From JACKOB01 sp024234575 (GTDB lineage Bacteria; Pseudomonadota; Gammaproteobacteria; Pseudomonadales; Oleiphilaceae), in contig JBPJFZ010000013.1 in assembly GCA_051208035.1 (NCBI GenBank), forward strand, positions 1 through 64,000: a stretch of 64,000 nucleotides of DNA, read 5' to 3'. The notes beneath the pieces were generated by a model. The model worked only from the letters and a program-made list of their open reading frames with translations. It was not told the origin of the DNA and did not search any database. Positions 19,067-26,592 of the stretch are shown here, piece by piece (within the stretch, counting starts at the first letter, position 1; every line of letters starts with the position of its first letter). The position numbers and the translations under genes were made by a program.

Positions 19067-19543
19067 ATGAACAAAACACCCATGACTTTGGAAGGTGAAA
19101 AGGCCCTTAGAGCTGAGCTCACAAGACTAAAAACTGAAGATCGCCCACGTATAATTGCTGCCATTGCAGAAGCTCGTGAGCACGGTGATTTAAAAGAGAA
19201 TGCTGAGTATCATGCAGCGCGTGAGCAGCAAAGCTTTGCCGAAGGGCGTATACAAGAGATTGAAAGCAAGCTCTCCAACGCCCAAGTAATTGATATCAAG
19301 TCTATTGATAAAACCGGTAAAGTTATTTTTGGTACTACTGTTGATATTATTAATCTCGATACTGATGCAAAAGTGCGTTACCAGATTGTTGGTGATGATG
19401 AGGCGGATATTAAGAAGGGTAAAATTTCCGTGTCTTCACCTATTGCCAGAGCCTTGATTGGAAAAGAAGAGGGCGATGTCGTTATCGTGAATATTCCAAG
19501 TGGCGTGGCGGAATACGAAATAGATGAGGTCCACCACATTTAA
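19067..19543 (+). CDS. greA: Transcription elongation factor GreA
   Basis: A 158-aa factor that rescues backtracked RNA polymerase by stimulating transcript cleavage. The N-terminal coiled coil (residues 1-75) contains the acidic tip region and the block GDLKENAEYHAAREQQ. The C-terminal FKBP-like domain ends with ISVSSPIARALIGKEEGD. It begins 2 nt after the carB stop codon, so it is co-transcribed with carAB, and it ends before a bidirectional terminator. Confidence 0.97.
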   Translation: MNKTPMTLEGEKALRAELTRLKTEDRPRIIAAIAEAREHGDLKENAEYHAAREQQSFAEGRIQEIESKLSNAQVIDIKSIDKTGKVIFGTTVDIINLDTDAKVRYQIVGDDEADIKKGKISVSSPIARALIGKEEGDVVIVNIPSGVAEYEIDEVHHI

Positions 19544-19571
19544 CCGGTATTATTGTTGGTGGGTTAAAATC

Positions 19572-19608
19572 AAAAAAGGCAGAATCATTATGTATTCTGC
19601 CTTTTTGT
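19572..19608. terminator. Bidirectional terminator between greA and yhbY
   Basis: GGCAGAAT and ATTCTGCC form a stem (19578-19585 with 19594-19601), flanked by an A-run on the left and TTTTTGTTTT on the right. It can therefore stop both convergent transcripts. Confidence 0.85.
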
Positions 19609-19626
19609 TTTGAGGTGCAAGATGTT

Positions 19627-19941
19627 TTAATTGTGTTGTTGGCGAAGCAGGTTTGATAGCTTAGGGTTCGGTTTTTTGTTCTTTCTTAAGAGTACGGCAA
19701 TTTTTCCTATTTTCTGAACAAGTGTGGCGCCGGTGCTTTCAATAAGGTGTTCAATGATTTCTTGTCTGTCTTCTCTCTCGCCTACATTGATCTTTACTTT
19801 TATCAACTCGTGATCATTTAGTGCGCGCTCCAGCTCATTCATTAAGCCTTCGCTAATGGCATTTTCACCAATAATAACAACCGGGTTCAGGTTGTGAGCG
19901 ATTGCTTTGTATTGCTTTTTTTGGTCGTTCGTTAATTGCAT
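19627..19941 (-). CDS. yhbY: YhbY, CRM-domain RNA-binding protein
   Basis: A 104-aa single CRM (CRS1-YhbY) domain protein associated with pre-50S ribosomal particles. It opens with LTNDQKKQYKAIAHNLNPVV and has the family's GENAISEGLMNELERALNDHELIKVK followed by a helix ending in a basic KKPNPK tail. It is divergent from the ftsH operon, as in E. coli and Pseudomonas. In those genomes rlmE (ftsJ) lies between yhbY and ftsH; here it does not. Confidence 0.94.
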   Translation of the reverse strand: MQLTNDQKKQYKAIAHNLNPVVIIGENAISEGLMNELERALNDHELIKVKINVGEREDRQEIIEHLIESTGATLVQKIGKIAVLLRKNKKPNPKLSNLLRQQHN

Positions 19942-20347
19942 TGACGGTTCTCTATTAATTGCAATGAATGCTGTTTAAAATTCGTGCGGCATTTTAGCAT
20001 TTCTTCCGAGGTTACACGACTACAAAAGAGTAAGCTCGTGCTCGGCCGGCTCGGTTTAATATAATGCGCAGTTTCCACCCTTGTATTTCTACTCACCAAC
20101 CCCATTTAGACTGAATAGGTTTTTCGTTGCTATTGAGTGAGGGGAATTTTCCTTTGCGTGCGATGAATGTGGTATTTTATATCCGTTGAGCAGTCCAGTG
20201 TTAAATTGTTACCCCAATAGTGGCAAAATACGCGGTAACAATAGTGGTGGATTTGAATAGATGTTGTGTTGTCTGGTTTGGTTGTTCAACATGTAGTAAT
20301 GTTGCAGTCATCAAAAGAAAACTGTTTGGAATAGAGAGGGGTCTCCC
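19942..20347. other. 406-bp gene-free stretch between yhbY and ftsH
   Basis: This stretch takes the place normally held by rlmE (about 620 nt) and has no credible reading frame on either strand. It contains GTTACC/GGTAAC inverted half-sites (20208-20213, 20234-20239) and two copies of CAATAGTGG (20215-20223, 20239-20247), exactly 24 bp apart. It presumably carries the divergent promoters of yhbY and ftsH; no convincing sigma-32 box was found. Confidence 0.6.
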
Positions 20348-22282
20348 TTGAACGATATGGCAAAAAATCTGGTCTTATGGTTAATCATTGCGGCGGTGCT
20401 TCTTACTGTCTTTAACAACTTCAACCCTGCTCGAAACTCTGATTCGATGGATTATTCAGAGTTTGTAGCAATGTATGAAACGGGGCAAGTTAGCAAAGTT
20501 GTGATAGATGGACTCAAGATCGAAGGCTTTCGAAATGATGGCAGCAAGTTTGAAACGGTCCGTCCAAGCGCGCCAGACTTCAACCTTATTGACGAGCTGT
20601 TAAAAAATAAAGTAGTAATCGAAGGCAAAGAGCCAGAGAAACAAAGTATTTGGACGCAGTTGTTGGTCGCTTCATTTCCAATATTAGTGATTATTGCAGT
20701 GTTTATGTTTTTTATGCGTCAGATGCAAGGTGGCGGAGGCGGAAAAGGGCCTATGTCTTTTGGTAAAAGCAAAGCACGGCTTTTGGGTGAAGATCAGATA
20801 AAAACAACATTTGCTGATGTCGCAGGTGTCGATGAGGCGAAAGAGGATGTTAAGGAACTGGTTGAGTTTCTTCGAGACCCAAGCAAGTTCCAGCGTTTAG
20901 GAGGGCGAATTCCTCGAGGCGTATTGATGGTTGGCTCTCCGGGTACCGGTAAAACGTTGTTGGCTAAAGCAATCGCTGGTGAGGCCAAAGTACCTTTCTT
21001 TTCAATATCAGGCTCTGACTTTGTTGAAATGTTTGTTGGCGTGGGCGCTTCCCGCGTCAGAGATATGTTTGATCAGGCTAAAAAGCAATCTCCATGCATT
21101 ATTTTTATTGATGAGATAGACGCTGTCGGTAGGCATCGGGGAGCGGGGCTCGGTGGTGGTCATGATGAAAGGGAGCAAACGCTTAACCAGTTACTGGTTG
21201 AAATGGATGGATTTGAAGGTAATGAAGGGGTGATTGTGATCGCCGCAACAAACCGTCCGGATGTTCTTGATCCCGCTTTGTTGAGACCGGGTCGTTTTGA
21301 TCGGCAGGTTGTAGTTGGATTGCCGGATATATTGGGTAGAGAGCAGATACTAAAAGTTCACATGGGTAAGGTTCCATTGGATGAGGACGTTGAAGCTGCA
21401 GTGATAGCGCGTGGAACGCCCGGCTTTTCTGGTGCAGATCTCGCTAACCTTGTTAATGAAGCTGCTTTGTTCGCTGCGCGCAGTAATCGTCGCACCGTTG
21501 GGATGCGTGAATTAGAGCTGGCTAAAGACAAAATCATGATGGGGACCGAGCGAAAGTCCATGGTTATGTCAGAAAACGAGAAGCGCAATACTGCCTATCA
21601 TGAGGCTGGTCATGCAATTGTTGGGCGACTTGTCCCAGAGCACGACCCTGTATATAAAGTAAGTATCATTCCTCGTGGCAGGGCGTTGGGTGTGACCATG
21701 TTTTTGCCGGAAGAAGATCGATATAGTCACAGTAAGAGATTCTTGGTAAGTCAGGTGTGCAGCTTGTTCGGTGGTCGTATTGCTGAAGAGCTGACACTTG
21801 GTAAGGATGGAGTAACCACAGGAGCATCTAACGATATAAAGCGGGCGACAGAGATATCCCGGAATATGGTGACTAAGTGGGGATTGTCTGAGAAGTTAGG
21901 TCCGCTGATGTATGATGAAGCGGAGGAAGAAGTTTTTCTTGGTAGGTCTGCTGGTCATCAGGCAAAAGTTTATTCTCCAGAAACCGCTCAGCGAATTGAT
22001 GAGGAAGTGCGCACCATTATTGATGATTGTTATGAAACGGCGCGTAAGTTGCTCGAGTCTAATATGGATAAGTTGCATCTCATGGCGGATGCTTTGATGA
22101 AGTATGAAACCATCGATGCAGCGCAAATTGATGACATTATGAATGGTAATGAGCCGCGGCCTCCTAAAGGTTGGGGTGGGAACTCTTCTGGTGGTGGGTC
22201 TGGTGAGACGATTGCGTCGAAAGATGGTGAGTCAGAAACTGACGCCGGAAAGGGTGTTGGTGGTCCTGCTGGGGAACACTGA
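20348..22282 (+). CDS. ftsH: ATP-dependent zinc metalloprotease FtsH
   Basis: A 644-aa membrane-anchored AAA+ protease that degrades misfolded membrane proteins and regulators such as LpxC and sigma-32. TM1 is at about residues 7-23, a periplasmic domain follows to about 100, and TM2 is at about 105-122. Walker A is GSPGTGKT (196-203), with Ser where GPPGTGKT is usual; the Gly, Lys and Thr are kept. Walker B is CIIFIDEIDAVG and the zinc motif is HEAGH. A GAGAGGGG element favours TTG 20348 over ATG 20357, giving the MNDMAKNL start seen in Pseudomonas. The C-terminus is Gly/Ser-rich. Confidence 0.97.
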   Translation: MNDMAKNLVLWLIIAAVLLTVFNNFNPARNSDSMDYSEFVAMYETGQVSKVVIDGLKIEGFRNDGSKFETVRPSAPDFNLIDELLKNKVVIEGKEPEKQSIWTQLLVASFPILVIIAVFMFFMRQMQGGGGGKGPMSFGKSKARLLGEDQIKTTFADVAGVDEAKEDVKELVEFLRDPSKFQRLGGRIPRGVLMVGSPGTGKTLLAKAIAGEAKVPFFSISGSDFVEMFVGVGASRVRDMFDQAKKQSPCIIFIDEIDAVGRHRGAGLGGGHDEREQTLNQLLVEMDGFEGNEGVIVIAATNRPDVLDPALLRPGRFDRQVVVGLPDILGREQILKVHMGKVPLDEDVEAAVIARGTPGFSGADLANLVNEAALFAARSNRRTVGMRELELAKDKIMMGTERKSMVMSENEKRNTAYHEAGHAIVGRLVPEHDPVYKVSIIPRGRALGVTMFLPEEDRYSHSKRFLVSQVCSLFGGRIAEELTLGKDGVTTGASNDIKRATEISRNMVTKWGLSEKLGPLMYDEAEEEVFLGRSAGHQAKVYSPETAQRIDEEVRTIIDDCYETARKLLESNMDKLHLMADALMKYETIDAAQIDDIMNGNEPRPPKGWGGNSSGGGSGETIASKDGESETDAGKGVGGPAGEH

Positions 22283-22313
22283 TCTGCTCGTTTTCTAGTG
22301 CCGCGATTGTTTT

Positions 22314-22340
22314 AAAACGCCTGTTTTTCAGGCGTTTTTG
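22314..22340 (+). terminator. Terminator after ftsH
   Basis: AAACGCCTG pairs with CAGGCGTTT around a short T-rich loop and is followed by TTGGTTTTT. It separates ftsH from folP, so folP and glmM depend on read-through or a local promoter. Confidence 0.75.
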
Positions 22341-22369
22341 GTTTTTGCAGGTAGGCTGAATATATAGGT

Positions 22370-23197
22370 GTGATTGTGAAGTTTGGCTCTAAAGAAATAG
22401 ACCTCTCATTTCCTCATGTTATGGGGGTGCTAAATATTACGCCTGATTCCTTTTCTGATGGAGGTAAGTACAGTGCGAACATTGATGCTGCGCTGCGCTG
22501 TGTTGATGGCATGGTTCGTCAGGGGGCTGCTTTCATTGATGTGGGGGGGGAGTCTACCAGGCCTGGCGCTGATAGGGTTGATGAGGCTGAAGAGTTAGGT
22601 CGGGTATTGCCTGTAATTGAAAAAATAATTGAACGCTTTGATGTGATTGTGTCTGTGGACACAAGCAAGCCTTTGGTCATGTTAGAGGCGGTTAAGGTGG
22701 GAGCTGGGCTGATTAATGATGTCTGTGCGCTTAGGGAGCCGGGCGCTGTTGAGGTTGCCGCGTCTGTCAATGTCCCTGTCTGTTTGATGCATATGAGTGG
22801 AAGTCCTAGAAATATGCAATGTGCGCCTGCCTATGATGATGTTGTTGCTGAGGTGCGCGCATTCTTGTTGCAAAGAAAAGAAGTGTGCGTTGCTGCAGGT
22901 GTGTATGCCGGTGGGATCATTTTCGATCCTGGTTTCGGTTTTGGTAAAACGCTAGAGCATAATGTTGCGTTGATGAGGCAGCTGCCTGAGCTGTGTGAGC
23001 TTGGTTCTCCAGTCTTGGTGGGAGTGTCTCGGAAGTCAATGTTAGGAACAATTACAGGTAAGCCTGTCGCCGATCGTCTCGCTGCGGGTACGGCTGCTGC
23101 CACCTATGCGGCAATGAGTGGGGCTGCTATTGTCAGAACTCACGATGTGGATGCAACGGTCGATGCAATGAAATTTGTTAGGGCATTAAGAGGTTAA
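22370..23197 (+). CDS. folP: Dihydropteroate synthase FolP
   Basis: A 275-aa TIM-barrel enzyme that joins p-aminobenzoate to dihydropterin pyrophosphate in folate synthesis, and is the sulfonamide target. Motifs include MGVLNITPDSFSDGG, DVGGESTRPGAD, and the C-terminal LVGVSRKSMLG with the catalytic Lys. A GTG start at 22370 gives the expected N-terminus. It is followed by glmM after 4 nt, so the two are translationally close. Confidence 0.96.
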   Translation: MIVKFGSKEIDLSFPHVMGVLNITPDSFSDGGKYSANIDAALRCVDGMVRQGAAFIDVGGESTRPGADRVDEAEELGRVLPVIEKIIERFDVIVSVDTSKPLVMLEAVKVGAGLINDVCALREPGAVEVAASVNVPVCLMHMSGSPRNMQCAPAYDDVVAEVRAFLLQRKEVCVAAGVYAGGIIFDPGFGFGKTLEHNVALMRQLPELCELGSPVLVGVSRKSMLGTITGKPVADRLAAGTAAATYAAMSGAAIVRTHDVDATVDAMKFVRALRG

Positions 23198-23201
23198 CAG
23201 A

Positions 23202-24545
23202 ATGGCTAATAAACAGTATTTTGGTACTGATGGAATACGTGGTCGTGTTGGGCATGGGGCGATTACTCCTGATTTTATGCTCAAGTTAGGTTGGGCTGCA
23301 GGCAAGGTGTTTGAGAAGGAGGGGCATCGAGGTAAGGTTCTTATTGGTAAAGATACCAGAATTTCCGGTTATATGTTTGAGTCCGCGTTAGAGGCCGGTC
23401 TTTCGGCGGCAGGGGTTGATGTATGTTTGCTGGGGCCGATGCCTACGCCTGCTATTGCTTATTTAGTAAGGACGTTCAGAGCTATTGCCGGAATTGTGAT
23501 CAGTGCCTCTCATAACCCACATTACGACAATGGGATCAAGTTTTTTGGGCCGGATGGCACCAAGTTGGATGACTCTGTTGAGCTGGCAATTGAAGAGTAT
23601 TTGGGGGCACCTTTAGTCGTGGTCGAGTCAGAATTGCTTGGTAAGGCAACGCGGATTTCTGATGCAGCTGGTCGTTATGTTGAATTTTGTAAAAGCACTG
23701 TCCCCTCAAGTATGAGTCTTGCGGGGCTTAAAATTGTGCTCGATTGCGCGCATGGCGCTACCTATCATGTGGCGCCTGCTGTATTTGAAGAGTTGGGGGC
23801 AGATATTCATGTGCTGGGAGCGTCTCCGGACGGATTGAATATTAATCGCAATTCAGGGTCAACTTCGCCAGAAAGCCTGTCCAAGGCTGTCGTGGAGTTT
23901 GGTGCCGACTTGGGGATTGCTTTCGATGGGGATGGCGACCGTGTCGTCATGGTTGATCACTTGGGTGAAATTGTGGATGGTGATGAGCTACTCTTCATTA
24001 TTGCCAAGAGTCGTCAGAAGGCGGGAAGGCTCAATGGTGGTGTTGTTGGTACATTAATGACCAATTTCGGGGTCGAGATGGCCTTTAAAAATATCGGCAT
24101 TCCGTTTGAAAGAGCGAATGTTGGTGACCGCTATGTGATGGAATCGCTTGTTCGAAACGGATGGGTGTTAGGTGGTGAGGGTTCTGGGCATATTGTGTGC
24201 CGAGACAATACTTCTACTGGGGATGGTATTGTTTCTGCCTTGCAGGTCATGATCGCGATATTCGAAAGTGGTTCCAGTCTGCATGAGCTTAAAAAGCACA
24301 TGGTCAAGGTTCCGCAGCGGATGGTTAATGTCAAAGTGTCAGGTAAGGTGAATCCGCTGGATGTGGAAGAAATTGCCCAGGCAGTTGTCAATTCCGAGAA
24401 GCGGTTTGGTAGTTCGGGTAGGGTGCTGTTGCGATCATCGGGTACCGAACCTGTTATACGAGTGATGGCTGAAGGAGAGGATTCGGTGCTTGTTGGAGAG
24501 ATAGTTGACTATCTTGCTGGCGTGGTGAAGGGTGCCCTCAGTTGA
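23202..24545 (+). CDS. glmM: Phosphoglucosamine mutase GlmM
   Basis: A 447-aa phosphohexomutase that converts glucosamine-6-phosphate to glucosamine-1-phosphate for UDP-GlcNAc, peptidoglycan and LPS. The N-terminus YFGTDGIRGRVG, the active-site phosphoserine loop VISASHNPHYDNGIKFF (near residue 100), the metal loop AFDGDGDRV and the C-terminal phosphate-binding RSSGTEPVIRVM are all present. Length is normal. The folP-glmM-tpiA-secG order is conserved in relatives. Confidence 0.97.
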   Translation: MANKQYFGTDGIRGRVGHGAITPDFMLKLGWAAGKVFEKEGHRGKVLIGKDTRISGYMFESALEAGLSAAGVDVCLLGPMPTPAIAYLVRTFRAIAGIVISASHNPHYDNGIKFFGPDGTKLDDSVELAIEEYLGAPLVVVESELLGKATRISDAAGRYVEFCKSTVPSSMSLAGLKIVLDCAHGATYHVAPAVFEELGADIHVLGASPDGLNINRNSGSTSPESLSKAVVEFGADLGIAFDGDGDRVVMVDHLGEIVDGDELLFIIAKSRQKAGRLNGGVVGTLMTNFGVEMAFKNIGIPFERANVGDRYVMESLVRNGWVLGGEGSGHIVCRDNTSTGDGIVSALQVMIAIFESGSSLHELKKHMVKVPQRMVNVKVSGKVNPLDVEEIAQAVVNSEKRFGSSGRVLLRSSGTEPVIRVMAEGEDSVLVGEIVDYLAGVVKGALS

Positions 24546-24612
24546 AATGCCTCGCCTTGTATAATTTATGCAAAAGCGTTAGTATCTGCGCCTCTGATTT
24601 TTAGGGGGTGAC

Positions 24613-25374
24613 ATGCGACGAAAGTTGGTGGCAGGTAACTGGAAAATGAACGGCTCTAAAGCGTTCATTAACGATTTCCAAAAAGAGTTTTCCGCAACTG
24701 TTGGCGAGTTTAGTCAGGTTGATGTGGCTTTATTTCCTCCGAGTCTCTTGATTTGTGATGCAGCTAAACATTTTGTCTCTAGTGGAGTGGTGATCGGGGC
24801 TCAAAACGTTTCCCAGTTCGAGAATGGAGCGTACACAGGAGAGATCTCCGCAGCGATGCTGTTGGACGTTGCTTGTGATGCTGTTTTGGTTGGGCATTCA
24901 GAGAGGCGCGCTTTATTTGGTGAGGATGATTGCGTCGTTTTGTCAAAGGTTCGAGCGGCCATTGATGTCGGTTTGGCTGTCATTTTATGTGTTGGAGAAA
25001 CGCTTCTTGAGCGTGAGTCAGCTCTTGTGGAGGAGGTGATTTCCCGTCAGATAAAGTTTGTGTTGAATGCCCTTACACTGGACGAGCTAAGCAAAGTTAC
25101 CATCGCTTACGAGCCCGTATGGGCGATTGGCACTGGTGAAACTGCAACACCTGAACAGGCTCAGCAAGTTCATGCCTTTATTAGGGGGTTGGTGGCAGAG
25201 AAAGATCAAGCGTTGTCGTCAAAAATGCGCATTCTGTATGGTGGTAGTGTTAAACCTGATAATGCAGAGGAAATTTTTTCGAAGCCCGATGTAGATGGTG
25301 GTTTGATAGGTGGGGCGTCACTTTTAGTGGCTGATTTTGTGTCTATTGTTAGGTCTGCCATTAAGGCGAGTTGA
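24613..25374 (+). CDS. tpiA: Triosephosphate isomerase TpiA
   Basis: A 253-aa glycolytic TIM-barrel enzyme that interconverts dihydroxyacetone phosphate and glyceraldehyde-3-phosphate. Catalytic residues are visible: Lys in GNWKMNG, His in VGHSERR, and Glu in the signature AYEPVWAIGTG, followed by phosphate-loop motifs YGGSV and GGLIGGASL. A GGGGGTG element precedes ATG 24613. It lies 10 nt before secG. Confidence 0.97.
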   Translation: MRRKLVAGNWKMNGSKAFINDFQKEFSATVGEFSQVDVALFPPSLLICDAAKHFVSSGVVIGAQNVSQFENGAYTGEISAAMLLDVACDAVLVGHSERRALFGEDDCVVLSKVRAAIDVGLAVILCVGETLLERESALVEEVISRQIKFVLNALTLDELSKVTIAYEPVWAIGTGETATPEQAQQVHAFIRGLVAEKDQALSSKMRILYGGSVKPDNAEEIFSKPDVDGGLIGGASLLVADFVSIVRSAIKAS

Positions 25375-25384
25375 GAGTTAATTT

Positions 25385-25789
25385 ATGGAATGGTTGGAAA
25401 CGCTAGTAAGTGTTGCGCATATTTTTATCGCGGTTGCGTTGGTTGGGCTTGTGTTGTTGCAACAAGGCAAGGGGGCAGATGCAGGTGCGGCGTTTGGTAG
25501 TGGAGCGTCTCAGACTGTATTTGGTAGTCAGGGGAATTCCAGTTTTCTTTCAAGAATGACAACTTGGTTGGCGATTGTTTTTTTTGTAACAAGTTTTGCA
25601 CTGGCAGTTTTTGCCAAGCAAAAGGCAGATAGCATTGCAGTGGATCAAGGTATTCTTCCAGAGCTTCTTTCTGTGCCGGCGGCTGTTGAGGCGGAATCGT
25701 CTGTAGGAACTATGCCAGATGCTGATAAAGTCGAAAAAAACCTGGAATCAGGTGATGTTGGGGCTGGTAAAGCTCCAGAATTAGAGTAG
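25385..25789 (+). CDS. secG: Protein-export membrane protein SecG
   Basis: A 134-aa subunit of the SecYEG translocon. There are two transmembrane helices (about residues 8-28 and 55-75) joined by a conserved loop containing LLQQGKGADAGAAFGSGASQTVFGS. The C-terminal ~55 residues are hydrophilic, acidic and not conserved. It ends 27 nt before the tRNA-Leu gene, as in E. coli and Pseudomonas. Confidence 0.95.
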   Translation: MEWLETLVSVAHIFIAVALVGLVLLQQGKGADAGAAFGSGASQTVFGSQGNSSFLSRMTTWLAIVFFVTSFALAVFAKQKADSIAVDQGILPELLSVPAAVEAESSVGTMPDADKVEKNLESGDVGAGKAPELE

Positions 25790-25816
25790 AATACGCCCCG
25801 CTTACGTTAAAGAGTT

Positions 25817-25901
25817 GCCGAAGTGGTGAAATTGGTAGACACGCTATCTTGAGGGGGTAGTGACGCAAGTCGTGCCGGTTCAAGTCCGGCCTTCGGCACC
25901 A
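25817..25901 (+). tRNA. tRNA-Leu(GAG)
   Basis: An 85-nt class II tRNA with acceptor stem GCCGAAG/CTTCGGC, discriminator A and encoded CCA. The anticodon GAG is at 25851-25853 within a stem pairing CTATC with GGTAG. A short variable arm and a GGTTCAAGTCC T-loop follow. Its position between secG and rimP matches E. coli leuU. The tRNA-Met (metY) that often follows in E. coli is absent. Confidence 0.97.
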
Positions 25902-26017
25902 ACTGTTTTCAGATATTAAAGTTTCTGATGGTGTGTACAGCAAGAGTGGGTTTTGAGTTCGTCGGTGTCCTCAGGCTTTGAGTGAATTCTGCGAATTCTC
26001 ACAAGGATTAGTTTAAG

Positions 26018-26047
26018 AGCCCCTCGCGTAGGGGCTTTTTGTTTTTT
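26018..26047 (+). terminator. Terminator after tRNA-Leu / first rimP-leader hairpin
   Basis: AGCCCCT (26018-26024) pairs with AGGGGCT (26030-26036), followed by TTTTGTTTTTT. It is a strong rho-independent terminator and is followed within 5 nt by a second one. Confidence 0.85.
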
Positions 26048-26051
26048 ATGG

Positions 26052-26075
26052 GTGGGCGATAGAGCCCACTTTTTG
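26052..26075 (+). promoter_or_regulatory. Second rimP-leader hairpin (candidate RimP-leader element)
   Basis: GTGGGC (26052-26057) pairs with GCCCAC (26064-26069), followed by TTTTTG. It lies about 30 nt upstream of the rimP start. A GTGGGC/GCCCAC terminator-like hairpin just before rimP recurs in gammaproteobacteria and is catalogued as the rimP-leader RNA. The assignment rests on position and stem sequence. Confidence 0.55.
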
Positions 26076-26103
26076 TTTGTGAGTTTGTCTTGAGGGTCAG
26101 TGC

Positions 26104-26562
26104 TTGTCGGGTAAAAGTGCTCTTATAGAACAGTTGTTGGCACCATCCATTGAGGCGATGGGGTACGTATGTTGGGGGGTCGAATTTGTCTCCCAAGGTA
26201 AGCATTCAACGCTGCGTGTGTTTATAGAAAAAGATGACGGAATTACGCTTGAGGACTGCACTGCTGTCAGTTTGCAGGTTAGCGGTATTCTGGATGTCGA
26301 AGATCCAATTTCAAGCGAGTATGAATTGGAAGTTTCGTCACCAGGCATGGATCGTCTTTTGTTCAAGAACTGGCAGTTTGACAAATATAAAGGTTATTTA
26401 GTTCAGATCAAACTGAACATGGCGTTTGAAGGAAAACGTAAATACCAAGGTGTTTTGCAGGGGATGGAGGGCGATGATGTCGTTCTTGTAGTCGGAGATC
26501 ATGAGTATCTTTTACCGATTGACATCATAGACAAAGCGCAAGTTGTTCCTCAGTTTGATTAG
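26104..26562 (+). CDS. rimP: Ribosome maturation factor RimP
   Basis: A 152-aa factor needed for 30S subunit maturation. It matches the family through the N-terminal block around GVEFVSQGKHSTLRVFIEKDD, then LEDCTAVSLQVSGILDVEDP, and the signature YELEVSSPGMDRLLF. The start is TTG at 26104, preceded by TGAGGG; no in-frame ATG or GTG fits better. It is first in the rimP-nusA-infB-rbfA-truB transcript, behind two terminator-like hairpins that could regulate it. Confidence 0.95.
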   Translation: MSGKSALIEQLLAPSIEAMGYVCWGVEFVSQGKHSTLRVFIEKDDGITLEDCTAVSLQVSGILDVEDPISSEYELEVSSPGMDRLLFKNWQFDKYKGYLVQIKLNMAFEGKRKYQGVLQGMEGDDVVLVVGDHEYLLPIDIIDKAQVVPQFD

Positions 26563-26592
26563 AGCAGGTTTCTTTAAAGTGGGTATCTATTA

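Noticed and set aside
20184..20219. Sigma-32 promoter before ftsH
   Set aside because: A GTTGAG and a CCCCAATA occur, but the spacing (about 21 nt) is well outside the 11-17 nt range.
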